This document shows, piece by piece, positions 26,285 through 33,691 of a stretch of DNA of 64,000 nucleotides (positions within the stretch are counted from its first letter, which is position 1; the number at the start of each line of letters is the position of its first letter). Below the pieces are notes generated by a model. That model ran no database searches. It was not told the DNA's origin and saw nothing but the letters and a program-made list of their open reading frames with translations. The DNA is from Methanobacteriota archaeon. GTDB lineage: Archaea > Thermoplasmatota > Thermoplasmata > UBA10834. Where the stretch lies: positions 176,626 through 240,625 of the forward strand of contig CP070736.1 of the NCBI GenBank assembly GCA_020347645.1, read 5' to 3'. Position numbers and translations under genes: made by a program.

Positions 26285-26452
26285 ATGACCAAGGGTACTC
26301 CGTCGATGGGAAAGAGAGGCGGCAAGAAGACTCACATCGTATGCCGCAGGTGCGGGAAACGCGCTTACCATGTGAGGCACAAGTCATGTGCTTCATGTGG
26401 CTTCGGCGCGACGGCGAAACGGAGAAACTTCAATTGGGCGAAGGCGCATTGA
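26285..26452 (+). CDS. rpl37e: Ribosomal protein L37e (eL37)
   Basis: 55 residues, complete. Reads [20 protein letters not shown] at the start, followed by a zinc-binding CRRCG and CASCGFG pair (Cys-x2-Cys ... Cys-x2-Cys) and an Arg/Lys-rich tail ending in NWAKAH. A small basic protein of the large ribosomal subunit. It starts 10 bases after the SmAP stop with GAGGT upstream. Its stop is 27 bases before the apparent purF start. Confidence 0.96.
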   Translation: MTKGTPSMGKRGGKKTHIVCRRCGKRAYHVRHKSCASCGFGATAKRRNFNWAKAH

Positions 26453-26479
26453 AATCTGCGTCGGAAGGGGGGTTGAGGT

Positions 26480-27889
26480 CTGGAGCCTGAGCACCCGCAG
26501 GATGAGTGCGGAGTCATTGCTATAGCCTCTGTCGCCAATGCCACCATCGAGATATTCTACGCATTGAGAGTGCTACAGCACAGGGGACAGGAGTCGGCTG
26601 GCATAGCAGTGCACAACGGCGGCATCAATACCATCAAGGGCATGGGTCTGGCACACCAAGCTCTTAGGCCAGAAGATCTAAGAGAACTAAAGGGGAATGT
26701 CGGCATAGGTCACGTTCGATACTCTACTGTCGGCTCATCCAGCCCTGAGAATACACAGCCAATAGTCATGTCCACCAAACACGGAGATATAGCGGTTGGG
26801 CACAATGGAGAGATAGTGAACGCCGACAAGCTGAGGAACGAACTCAAGAAGAGGGGATGGGCCTTCGCCACCACCAGTGACTCCGAGATCATAATCAGAC
26901 TCCTTGCCAACGACATCTCTGACACCGACGACCCTGTAAGGTCAATAAAGAAGGTCATGTCTGTCCTCAACGGTTCGTACTCGCTGACTCTTATGGTGGA
27001 CGATCGCGTCTTCGCAGTCCGCGATCCCTACGGCTTCCGACCACTCTGTATCGGCAGGACTGGAGAAGGATATGCGGCTGCGTCCGAGAGCGTGGTCTTC
27101 GACACTCTCGGCGGAGAGTTCATTCGGGATGTCGAGCCAGGCGAACTGGTGGAGTTGCTGCCGGGCGAGGTCAAGTCGACAAAGACTGGCCTCGCAAAGG
27201 GCAGGGCGCATTGCATGTTCGAGTGGGTCTACATAGCGAGGGCCGATTCATGCCTCGATGGAAGGCTTGTTTACGATGTCAGAAGGAAGATAGGTCGAAG
27301 GCTGGCCATCGAACAGCCGGTAGATGTCGACGTCATCGTTCCTGTGCCAGACTCTGGAAGGTCTCATTCGATGGGCTATGCCGAGCAATCAGGCATTCCT
27401 TACTCAGAGGGGCTGATGAAGAACAGGTATGTCGAACGCACCTTCATCATGCCTGAGCAGACAGACAGGAGCACGGGTGTGATGCTGAAGCTCAATCCGT
27501 TAAAGAGCGTCATAAAAGACAAAAGGGTAGCTCTTGTCGACGACTCAATAGTACGCGGGACGACCATGAGGAAGATCGTGCAACTCGTAAGGAACGCGGG
27601 GGCGAAGGAGGTGCACGTCCGCATAGGATCGCCTCCTATCCGTTCACCCTGTTATTTCGGCATAGACATGAAGACACGAGACCAGTTCGCCGCGACTGGA
27701 AGGACTGTCGACGACATTGCGAAGATGCTGACGGCGGACAGCCTAGGGTACATCTCGATAGACGGACTCGTAGAGGCGATAGGACACAACGCCACCGACC
27801 TGTGCCTGGGATGTCTCAATGGCGAGTATCCTCTGCCTGTGGAAGGTGAGAAGGTACGGTTCCAGAAGAAGCTGGACTCGTTCACCTGA
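26480..27889 (+). CDS. purF: Amidophosphoribosyltransferase, [4Fe-4S] type, apparent CTG start
   Basis: First step of purine synthesis: glutamine + PRPP to phosphoribosylamine. The Ntn glutaminase needs a Cys exposed near the N-terminus; it is in DECGVIAIASVANAT, encoded from 26507. In that frame a TGA stands at 26474-26476 and no ATG, GTG or TTG lies between it and the Cys, so CTG 26480, behind GGAAGGGGGG (26463-26472), is the best start; TTG 26564 would lose the catalytic Cys. PRPP loop VALVDDSIVRGTT is near residue 350. HCMFEWVYIARADS, SPCYFGID and DLCLGCLNGEYP supply the four Cys ligands of the Bacillus-type Fe-S cluster. 469 residues, cytoplasmic. Confidence 0.93.
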   Translation: MEPEHPQDECGVIAIASVANATIEIFYALRVLQHRGQESAGIAVHNGGINTIKGMGLAHQALRPEDLRELKGNVGIGHVRYSTVGSSSPENTQPIVMSTKHGDIAVGHNGEIVNADKLRNELKKRGWAFATTSDSEIIIRLLANDISDTDDPVRSIKKVMSVLNGSYSLTLMVDDRVFAVRDPYGFRPLCIGRTGEGYAAASESVVFDTLGGEFIRDVEPGELVELLPGEVKSTKTGLAKGRAHCMFEWVYIARADSCLDGRLVYDVRRKIGRRLAIEQPVDVDVIVPVPDSGRSHSMGYAEQSGIPYSEGLMKNRYVERTFIMPEQTDRSTGVMLKLNPLKSVIKDKRVALVDDSIVRGTTMRKIVQLVRNAGAKEVHVRIGSPPIRSPCYFGIDMKTRDQFAATGRTVDDIAKMLTADSLGYISIDGLVEAIGHNATDLCLGCLNGEYPLPVEGEKVRFQKKLDSFT

Positions 27890-27909
27890 ACGTCTGGGAT
27901 CCAAACAAG

Positions 27910-27920
27910 CTTTATTTGCA
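27910..27920 (+). promoter_or_regulatory. TATA box of the tRNA-Ala gene
   Basis: CTTTATTTGCA lies 28-38 bases before the first base of the tRNA, the usual position for archaeal stable-RNA promoters. Confidence 0.55.
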
Positions 27921-27947
27921 GCTATCGCATACGACGCAACCCGCAAT

Positions 27948-28019
27948 GGGCCGGTAGATCAGCGGAAGATCGCCCGCTTGGCATGCGGGAGGTCGCGAGT
28001 TCAAATCTCGCCCGGTCCA
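27948..28019 (+). tRNA. tRNA-Ala (anticodon GGC)
   Basis: A 72-base cloverleaf without encoded CCA. Acceptor GGGCCGG pairs with CCGGTCC and contains the G3:U70 pair, the alanine identity element; discriminator A. D arm GATC/GATC; anticodon stem CCCGC/GCGGG with loop TTGGCAT, anticodon GGC (27980-27982 region); T arm GCGAG-TTCAAAT-CTCGC. No intron. The sequence right after its 3' end is the start of an integrase remnant on the other strand, so this gene probably served as an integration site. Confidence 0.97.
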
Positions 28020-28022
28020 CAC

Positions 28023-28229
28023 TCACGCATAGCCAGACAAGTATTCTTTCGATTCAATCATATCGTTTTTGCCCGAATTGATTTCTCGAGGTTTATTGGA
28101 GGCGATGACAGAGCCCCAAGCCCGATCTATCCCCTCCCGCACCATGGCGTCCGACTTCCGGCAGTAGTACGTCTCTGTGGTCTTTGTCGATGAATGGCCC
28201 ATTCCCTTCGAGGCGGCGTCTGCAGGTGA
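28023..28229 (-). pseudogene. Tyrosine recombinase (integrase) C-terminal remnant
   Basis: On the minus strand 68 codons end at TGA 28023-28025. They include KGMGHSSTKTTETYYCRKSD, which is the last catalytic block of tyrosine recombinases: GH with the second active-site His, S-S-x-x-T-T, and the nucleophile Tyr. A stop (TAA, 28230-28232) interrupts the frame just upstream, and nothing resembling the R...K...HxxR part is seen further upstream, so only the tail of the gene remains. Its position, four bases from the 3' end of tRNA-Ala, is where integrases of tRNA-targeted elements usually sit. Confidence 0.75.
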
Positions 28230-28303
28230 TTAGAACCGCGCTGTCCGACCCAGAAGGATACAAGTTCATTTTGACCCCCCGACATCCGAGGTGATTTGAA
28301 CCG
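28224..28303. repeat. Short direct repeat AGGTGATTWGAACCG
   Basis: AGGTGATTAGAACCG at 28224-28238 and AGGTGATTTGAACCG at 28289-28303 differ at one base. On the minus strand both read CGGTTCWAATCACCT, reminiscent of a tRNA T-arm, but the stems do not pair. They lie between the integrase remnant and the pilin remnant and could be end points of a past rearrangement. Confidence 0.45.
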
Positions 28304-28587
28304 ACTTCACCGTGATTCTCCAGTCAGGTGTGAACTGGGCGAAGTGGAACACGGCTTCGCAGGAAGCCCCGACAGGCACTGGCGTGCAGGTGCAGGCCCT
28401 TGGCCCGCAGATGCTTGAGATGACAACATTCTATGTGGCCGTGACTGACCTGAGCGGCAACGGAGTAGTCACAAACGGCGACTGCTTCACCATCACCGGT
28501 GACTTCACTTCTGGCACACAGTACACCGTGATCTTGATCTATGAGCCTTCTGGCGGCCAGATGGTCCAGCAGTCGTGGACAGCCTAG
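28300..28587 (+). pseudogene. Archaeal type IV pilin C-terminal fragment
   Basis: The frame opens after a TGA (28297-28299) and gives TDFTVILQSGVNWAKW, then FYVAVTDLSGNGVVTNGDCF and YTVILIYEPSGGQMVQQSW. The D-x-x-G-x-G-x-x-x-x-GD-x-F pattern and the final SGG-strand are those of the C-terminal beta domain of archaeal pilins (DUF1628-like). The class III signal and N-terminal helix are absent, and no start with a ribosome site is seen (GTG 28312 is the first). Probably a broken gene left by the event that also left the integrase tail. A short intact protein cannot be fully excluded. Confidence 0.55.
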
Positions 28588-28627
28588 GCACGGAGACACT
28601 GGCCTCGGTCCACTGGGGACCGCAGAA

Positions 28628-29332
28628 TCAGCTTTCCTGCTCTGCCCATTCGACGAATTCGGAGCCGCACGCAGAGCATCTCGAAGCCGACAGAGGTGAG
28701 ACCGCTCCACACACGGGGCATTTGCCCATCTCTTCTCCTTCCTGATCCTCTTCCTCGGCTGCGGAAGAGGAGCCGCCTGTCTTCTGCTTGCTCCTTCTCC
28801 GAAGGCTCAATTTGATGATCTTGACCTTGTCCAAATACGTGATAACCAGCACAGCGCAGAAGATGATCATCGAACCCACAACCGCGATGTAAACGATGGC
28901 TATTGGCAGCACGGGCAAGTATGGGAGGGCAATGACTCTGTCGTTGACATAAGCGCTCGCAAAGAACAAGAGGCTCGCAGTAGCCGGAACAGGAAGAGCC
29001 GTGCCGAACAAAACACTCTCGACCATGACGGATTTCTTTGTCGGATCGGGCTGTCCTAGGAAGAGGTAGAGGTTCAGTCCTATCAAGCTCGCCAAGGCGA
29101 TCAATGCGAAGCAGACGCAGTAGTAGAACTGAATTGCGTCTCCCATCTCTTCCAGATACTCCGGCCCAATCAGCAGTTGTGAGAATCCCACGAAGCTGCC
29201 GATGATCAAGATGTAGGGAATGGCCTTGGGGAACCGCTCTTCAAAGATTATCGTGGCTATGGAGCCGGCCAAGAAGAAGTCGATTCCTAGGAGGAGAAAG
29301 AACTGAGCCGGAAAGACCGCGATCTTCAACAC
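28628..29332 (-). CDS. Six-helix membrane protein with C-terminal zinc ribbon (fibre locus)
   Basis: 234 residues. Six hydrophobic segments (for example FFLLLGIDFFLAGSIATIIF, ALIALASLIGLNLYLFL, IAIVYIAVVGSMIIFCAVLV), then a charged linker and a zinc ribbon with two C-x2-C knuckles (KCPVCGAVSPLSASRCSACG). It is the last gene of the minus-strand locus with the signal peptidase, whose end it overlaps (GTG 29332 or TTG 29329, behind GGGGGG). It may assist secretion or assembly of the fibre proteins encoded upstream (inference from position only). Confidence 0.78.
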   Translation of the reverse strand: MLKIAVFPAQFFLLLGIDFFLAGSIATIIFEERFPKAIPYILIIGSFVGFSQLLIGPEYLEEMGDAIQFYYCVCFALIALASLIGLNLYLFLGQPDPTKKSVMVESVLFGTALPVPATASLLFFASAYVNDRVIALPYLPVLPIAIVYIAVVGSMIIFCAVLVITYLDKVKIIKLSLRRRSKQKTGGSSSAAEEEDQEGEEMGKCPVCGAVSPLSASRCSACGSEFVEWAEQES

Positions 29333-29901
29333 CCCCCTTCTTGAACGGGCTCTTGAGGCTTCTCTGCCTGAGGTTCTTCAGAGTCACTTGCCTTGTCTTT
29401 CCTTGGTCCGAAGAGGAAGATCACCAACACCACGATCGTGATGGCCAGCACCACGAGCAGACCGCCAGTGCCCCAGAGGGACGGGGAGATGTATCCGGCA
29501 GCGGGGATTATCAGAATGGCCTTGGATATGTAGTCCTCCTCAGTCACCTCCCACGGGTCGATTGTCGGGTTCGTGAGGTCATTATCCCCCTTGGTCAGAA
29601 GGTACCGGTGACTTCCTTCGGTGTCGACTTCGACGACCCTGTGGATTACAGTCAGAGGGATTCCTCTCGGGTCTTTGAAGACTATGATGTCTCCGACATC
29701 AAGACTGTCGAAGGAAACCTTGTAAACCATGACGGCGTCCCCGTAGTCTATCGTCGGGGACATGCTGCTCGGATTGTCAGAGACCACGAAGAACGGCGGG
29801 GTGCCTTTAGCATAATCTATTGCCGAGAAGATGAGGAGGCTCAGTATGACTGCGGCGAAGCCGTAGTTCAGATACTTCAGGTAGCCTCTCAAGTCTTTCA
29901 T
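29326..29901 (-). CDS. Signal peptidase I, archaeal SEC11/SipW type
   Basis: 191 residues. N-terminal helix (about 14-32); catalytic Ser in DNPSSMSPTIDYGDAV; the His of the ER-type dyad in TVIHRVVEV; KGDND box; C-terminal helix (LLVVLAITIVVLVIFLFGP) and charged tail. The Ser-His arrangement (His instead of the bacterial Lys) is that of archaeal, eukaryotic and Bacillus SipW peptidases. ATG 29901 directly follows the stop of the upstream secreted-protein gene. Its place next to a small TasA-like secreted protein mirrors the Bacillus sipW-tasA arrangement, suggesting a dedicated peptidase. Confidence 0.92.
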   Translation of the reverse strand: MKDLRGYLKYLNYGFAAVILSLLIFSAIDYAKGTPPFFVVSDNPSSMSPTIDYGDAVMVYKVSFDSLDVGDIIVFKDPRGIPLTVIHRVVEVDTEGSHRYLLTKGDNDLTNPTIDPWEVTEEDYISKAILIIPAAGYISPSLWGTGGLLVVLAITIVVLVIFLFGPRKDKASDSEEPQAEKPQEPVQEGGC

Positions 29902-31524
29902 CTAAATCACCGTGATATCCATGACATAGTACGAGAATGGATTCGTTCCAGGACTGATTGACACGTACACAACGACGCTCGAGCTTCCGTGTGCGTTCGC
30001 GCTGGCCTGGATTTGAACGTAGAGCGTGGAGCTCGCCGACAGGGTCATGGTTGCCCCAGAAGACTGGGTCACGTCACCGTCGGCTATGACAATCTCGGCG
30101 GTACTCGGGGAGTAGAGATAAACAGTCATGCTGACGATCCTGCCGATCGAGGAGTAGCTGTACACGGAAAGGCTTACAGAGTAGTCTACCAACCCAGAGT
30201 TGATTAACCTGAGAACATAGTCGTAGTCGCTCGTAGTCTCGAAGTAGGTGACCTGCCCGGTCCCCCAGTAGATGGTGAAGGTTATGCCGCTACCTGTAGG
30301 GTTGGTGAGCACTGCAAGCAAGCGGTCGCCTGATGGGACAGTGGTCTCAGGTGCAGCAAATGTCGATATCACCTCGGACTTCGAAGTGGGAATGGCCTCG
30401 GTGCTACCACTTGCGGCCAGCGCTATCACGGAGTCGCCAGACAGCACGAGAAACAGCACGTCCATCGATCCCTGAGATGTCGCGGAGGCCCAAAGGTCGA
30501 GAGTCCAATCTCCAGAGTATATCGTCGCTGCGCTTGAATAGGTTGGCGACCAAAGGAAGGCGGAGGAACCTGCAGCCACTGTAAACGAGCCGCTGGAGGC
30601 GGGATCGGCGAGGTCCGTGTTGCTCGAAACCGATGGTAGAACCCCCTGGACGGCGTCCCCGATCATTGCCCAGGTGACGCTCGTGCTCGTCGAGAAATCT
30701 ATTGTGGTCGATGTCTGGGGCGATGTTACCTGTTTGTACTCCGCTGCACCACCCAATGTAGTTTCGTTCGTGCTTTGGATTGTTGTGTACCCCGTCCCTG
30801 CCGACGGGGCTGGAGCGCCTCCACTAGGAACCTTCACGGCTATCGCCCCGATCAGCAAATCATTCGGATTCACAGTCGAGAGTGTCACAGACTGTGTCGT
30901 ACCGCTCCCCGAACCGGTCACTGGTGATCCGAGGTTGGGGTCAAAGGGTTCGTCAGTATTGACGCCGCTAATCCCAAAGGCGACGACTATGAACGTATTG
31001 CTGCTGGCGAAGCTCACAGTTATGTCCCTCGTATCAGCTGTTGGTGCTATCGCCCACCATGTCTCGATCCTCTCGTCCGAGCCATCTGTTAGCGCTCCTC
31101 TTTGGCTCCACGTCAGCGCGGTTCCGGAGTTGGTCACAGAGGATACAGAATCGGTGCCTATAATCGAGACGGACACATAGATGAGGTCGTCCGCATTGCT
31201 CGTAGTGAGACCGACCACTGTCGCAGAGGTCCCGGTGGCAGACACCACTCCCGAACCATCGATGGCAGGCGGTGCCAACGCAGACACCGTCGCGTCTGCA
31301 ATCTCGTTGAACCTGAGGCCGGCACCTACCGTCACGTCGCCATAATCCCAGGTGGACGAAACGGACGAACTCCCTGCGATGCCGGTTCCAAGCGTAATAG
31401 GAGATGCCTGAGCGGTCGACGCTGCAGAACAACCGTACTCTTCAACCGCAATAGCGCTGGATAGGCCTACGGCTAGCAAAATCGATATCACTACGACTAC
31501 CATCGAGTGCGGACACTTCCCCAT
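29902..31524 (-). CDS. Large secreted Ser/Thr-rich beta protein of the fibre locus
   Basis: 540 residues. N-terminal hydrophobic signal (MVVVVISILLAVGLSSAIAV), then a Ser/Thr/Gly/Val-rich ectodomain with no Lys-rich or catalytic segment. Residues 85-290 contain two similar units with strands such as DLIYVSVSIIGTDSVSSVTN and DLLIGAIAVKVPSGG, typical of adhesin-like beta sandwiches; 295-540 is a second beta-rich region. No C-terminal membrane helix. Lies between the TasA-like gene and the signal peptidase with tight spacing to the latter. Likely a second fibre component or anchoring/adhesive protein (inference). Confidence 0.72.
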   Translation of the reverse strand: MGKCPHSMVVVVISILLAVGLSSAIAVEEYGCSAASTAQASPITLGTGIAGSSSVSSTWDYGDVTVGAGLRFNEIADATVSALAPPAIDGSGVVSATGTSATVVGLTTSNADDLIYVSVSIIGTDSVSSVTNSGTALTWSQRGALTDGSDERIETWWAIAPTADTRDITVSFASSNTFIVVAFGISGVNTDEPFDPNLGSPVTGSGSGTTQSVTLSTVNPNDLLIGAIAVKVPSGGAPAPSAGTGYTTIQSTNETTLGGAAEYKQVTSPQTSTTIDFSTSTSVTWAMIGDAVQGVLPSVSSNTDLADPASSGSFTVAAGSSAFLWSPTYSSAATIYSGDWTLDLWASATSQGSMDVLFLVLSGDSVIALAASGSTEAIPTSKSEVISTFAAPETTVPSGDRLLAVLTNPTGSGITFTIYWGTGQVTYFETTSDYDYVLRLINSGLVDYSVSLSVYSYSSIGRIVSMTVYLYSPSTAEIVIADGDVTQSSGATMTLSASSTLYVQIQASANAHGSSSVVVYVSISPGTNPFSYYVMDITVI

Positions 31525-31572
31525 TTGCCCATCCCCGGCCGTGCACCTGACTATGGTGCTCTCTCGGACAGG

Positions 31573-31608
31573 GCCGCCAGTGAGAGGATTATTGCCGCCA
31601 CTGGCGGC
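31573..31608. terminator. 10-bp hairpin between the TasA-like gene and the next gene
   Basis: GCCGCCAGTG (31573-31582) and CACTGGCGGC (31599-31608) pair perfectly around a 16-base loop, in the 93-base gap after the TasA-like stop. No T-run follows on the minus strand, so it is more likely an mRNA-stability or partial-termination element that raises output of the first gene. Confidence 0.5.
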
Positions 31609-31617
31609 TTATGTGGT

Positions 31618-32247
31618 CTAGGCCCACTGAATGGCTATGTCAAAGGTCACTGACTGTCCAGATGTGGCAGTGGAGGTCGCGTACGCGACTACCTCGATGT
31701 AGTGGGTAGCGCCAGCCCCAATTGCCTGACTCGATCCCAGGACCGATCCGCCGGTCGTGCTCGTTATGTAGAAGACACCTACGTTGCTGGAGGCGGGGTC
31801 GTCCGTCTGGCTGGTGCAGTAGTACACCGTAATATTCCCAAGGACGCTGTTCGTGTCCGTTATACCCGATATCGTCACGGAGTTGATTGTACGGGCCGTG
31901 GCGCTTGGATTGTCAATCTGCAGAAGGTCCGTGTAGTACGTCGCAGGCTGAGGCGAGCTCGTCACCGACGGGAACATGTCGATGGCTATGGAGGCGGAAT
32001 CGAATGTGCTGGCAACAGTGACTGTTGCGCTCGGATATCCGGAGCCGCCGGAGTCAGAGCCGGCAACCAGTTGTATATCAGGTGTCCGGACGGTCGCAGT
32101 AGCATCTCCATAGTAGTTCACGAAGACCGTGGCGCTTGCACTTGCCATGAGCATGCATAAAATCAGCACGCCCAAGATCCTACCGGTCTTCGAGTTCAGT
32201 TTCCCAGCCTTCTCTTGGAGCCGGGCTATTGTGTCTAGCAGTTTCAT
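31618..32247 (-). CDS. TasA/CalY-like small secreted fibre protein
   Basis: 209 residues. Cytoplasmic N-terminus (about 22 residues, Lys-rich), signal helix ILGVLILCMLMASASATVFV, then a compact beta domain: NYYGDATATVRTPDIQLV, TDLLQIDNPSATARTINSVT, NITVYYCTSQTDD, QSVTFDIAIQWA. Layout, size and neighbouring SipW-like peptidase match the camelysin/TasA family, which forms donor-strand-exchange biofilm fibres in Bacillus, with archaeal relatives forming bundling pili. ATG 32247 follows AGAGGT; a TATA-like TTTTATACTG lies at about 32296-32305 on this strand, and GCCCGC/GCGGGC-like bases (32265-32280) can fold in the leader. Sequence identity to TasA is not obvious, so the family call is tentative. 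Confidence 0.65.
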   Translation of the reverse strand: MKLLDTIARLQEKAGKLNSKTGRILGVLILCMLMASASATVFVNYYGDATATVRTPDIQLVAGSDSGGSGYPSATVTVASTFDSASIAIDMFPSVTSSPQPATYYTDLLQIDNPSATARTINSVTISGITDTNSVLGNITVYYCTSQTDDPASSNVGVFYITSTTGGSVLGSSQAIGAGATHYIEVVAYATSTATSGQSVTFDIAIQWA

Positions 32248-32349
32248 ATTTCAACCTCTTGCCCAGAAAGCGGGCATAATTCAATTGTGATGAACAGTAT
32301 AAAACCACATCGTATGATTCGCAAATCTGATAATCAGCTGGCGGCACCC

Positions 32350-32362
32350 AGTATTTATATAG
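32350..32362 (+). promoter_or_regulatory. Strong TATA box without an intact downstream gene
   Basis: AGTATTTATATAG is an excellent archaeal box A. On the plus strand it faces only the remnant of a PLP enzyme (below) and then the end of a convergent gene. It may drive a small RNA or be the leftover promoter of a lost gene. Confidence 0.5.
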
Positions 32363-32443
32363 AACCTCTTACGGTTGTGCAAGAAGCGCCCTTTCATGGA
32401 TTTGGACCGTCTTCTCTGCAGAAGAATCCAATGGCTCATGAGG

Positions 32444-32542
32444 AGGAACTGCGGCAATCCTTCAGGGTCGATTAAGACTCAAAGAAGGCGAAAAGGTCGC
32501 CGTCGTGATATCAGGTGGAGACATCGACCTCGAGAAGACCTG
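32444..32542 (+). pseudogene. Threonine dehydratase-like C-terminal remnant
   Basis: In the frame after a TGA (32437-32439 region) the plus strand reads GGTAAILQGRLRLKEGEK and then VAVVISGGDIDLEKT before TGA (about 32540-32542). The strand VAVVISGGxID is the well-known end of fold-type II PLP enzymes such as threonine dehydratase/serine racemase. Only about 33 codons survive, and the body of the enzyme with its PLP lysine is absent. It lies downstream of an orphan TATA box. Evidence of gene decay; the fragment is short, so the call is moderate. Confidence 0.5.
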
Positions 32543-32650
32543 AATGCCGGATTAGATGGGTGAGATCCCGAAGTGCAGTTCAAGAGACGAGCGCCCTTCA
32601 TGTCGGCGAAGGAGCTCGCAATGGCACTGTACCTCATAATGCAAGAGCTT

Positions 32651-33691
32651 TTAGCGCGCGAACGCGCCATCTGGAATTTGCTGCGTAATGCAGTGAATGC
32701 CGCCACCGCCGATTTCCAGGGCGGAGGTTCGGACAAAGACCACCTGGCGGTCTGAATAGAACGATCTGAGAGTCTCGGCGGCCAATGCATCCTCAGGGAT
32801 ACCGAACTCGGGAGCCACGATGCCGTCGTTCGCCACGTAGTGGTTGATGTACCCTGGAGTAATTTGAAGGCCGAGGTAGTCTCGGGGACCAGGCTGCACA
32901 ATGTCGACGATTTCGATTGATCTGCCTTTGCAGTCGGTGGACGTCTCAAGAAGTGCCCGATTCTCCTCAAGCGTATCGAAGTTGACGTCCGATTCGTTCT
33001 TCGTTCGTGCAACCATTACAGTCTTCGGCGCGCAGAAGCAGGCTACACCATCGACATGCCCATCCGTTATGTCGTTTGCCTGCCCCCGTCCGAGCCATAT
33101 GACCTTCTTCACTCCGAGATACTCTCTGAGGTTTTTCTCGATCTCATCTTTTGTCAGGCCGGGGTTGCGATTCGGATTGAGAAGACATTGCTCTGTGGTC
33201 AACAGAGTCCCCTCGCCGTCGACGGATACGGAGCCGCCCTCCAGCACCATTGGGGCTTCATATCGTCTAATACCGAACTCGTCCGAGAGAATCCGGGGAA
33301 CTTCGTTGTCTTTTAAGAATGACGACTTCTTGCCCCAGGCGTTGAAACCGAAATCGACGATCGATACTTCCTCGGTCGGTGATGAGACGAATATGGGACC
33401 ATTGTCTCGAATCCACGAGTCGTCAAGATTGATTGGCATCAATCTCGGATTGCCTTTGAGGTTCGATCTTGCGCTCGGCAAAGTGGAGGGATCGACAATC
33501 ACCGTTACCTGCTCGAACCTGCCTATCGCACTTATGATGGAAGCGTACGCCTGCTCGGCCTCCTTGATATAGTTTCGGAATGTGCGGCTGTTGCATGGCC
33601 AAGAGACCAAACACCCTCTGTGAGGGCTCCATTCTGCAGGCATCGAAAAACCATCCTGAAAGGGTCTGGTCGAAACCTTCAATCCATTCAT
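32651..33691 (-). CDS. aguA: Agmatine deiminase (peptidyl-arginine deiminase family)
   Basis: Hydrolyses agmatine to N-carbamoylputrescine and ammonia, in polyamine synthesis. 346 residues; guanidine-modifying fold with the motifs MPAEWSPHRGCLVSWP, LDDSWIRDNGPIFV (Asp and Arg of the active site), VLEGGSVSVDGEGTLL, ITDGHVDGVACF (catalytic His) and, near the C-terminus, the nucleophile Cys in GGGGIHCITQQIP. ATG 33691 is chosen (GAGGGG just upstream); the frame is open to 33766. A monocistronic gene, convergent with nothing intact on the other side. Confidence 0.93.
   Translation of the reverse strand: MNGLKVSTRPFQDGFSMPAEWSPHRGCLVSWPCNSRTFRNYIKEAEQAYASIISAIGRFEQVTVIVDPSTLPSARSNLKGNPRLMPINLDDSWIRDNGPIFVSSPTEEVSIVDFGFNAWGKKSSFLKDNEVPRILSDEFGIRRYEAPMVLEGGSVSVDGEGTLLTTEQCLLNPNRNPGLTKDEIEKNLREYLGVKKVIWLGRGQANDITDGHVDGVACFCAPKTVMVARTKNESDVNFDTLEENRALLETSTDCKGRSIEIVDIVQPGPRDYLGLQITPGYINHYVANDGIVAPEFGIPEDALAAETLRSFYSDRQVVFVRTSALEIGGGGIHCITQQIPDGAFAR

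Noticed and set aside
26564-27889. purF starting at TTG 26564
   Set aside because: That start would remove the catalytic N-terminal Cys and the first glutaminase strand, which are clearly encoded upstream.
32573-32755. 60-codon plus-strand frame near the agmatine deiminase 3' end
   Set aside because: It overlaps the C-terminus with the catalytic Cys of agmatine deiminase on the other strand and has no recognisable feature.
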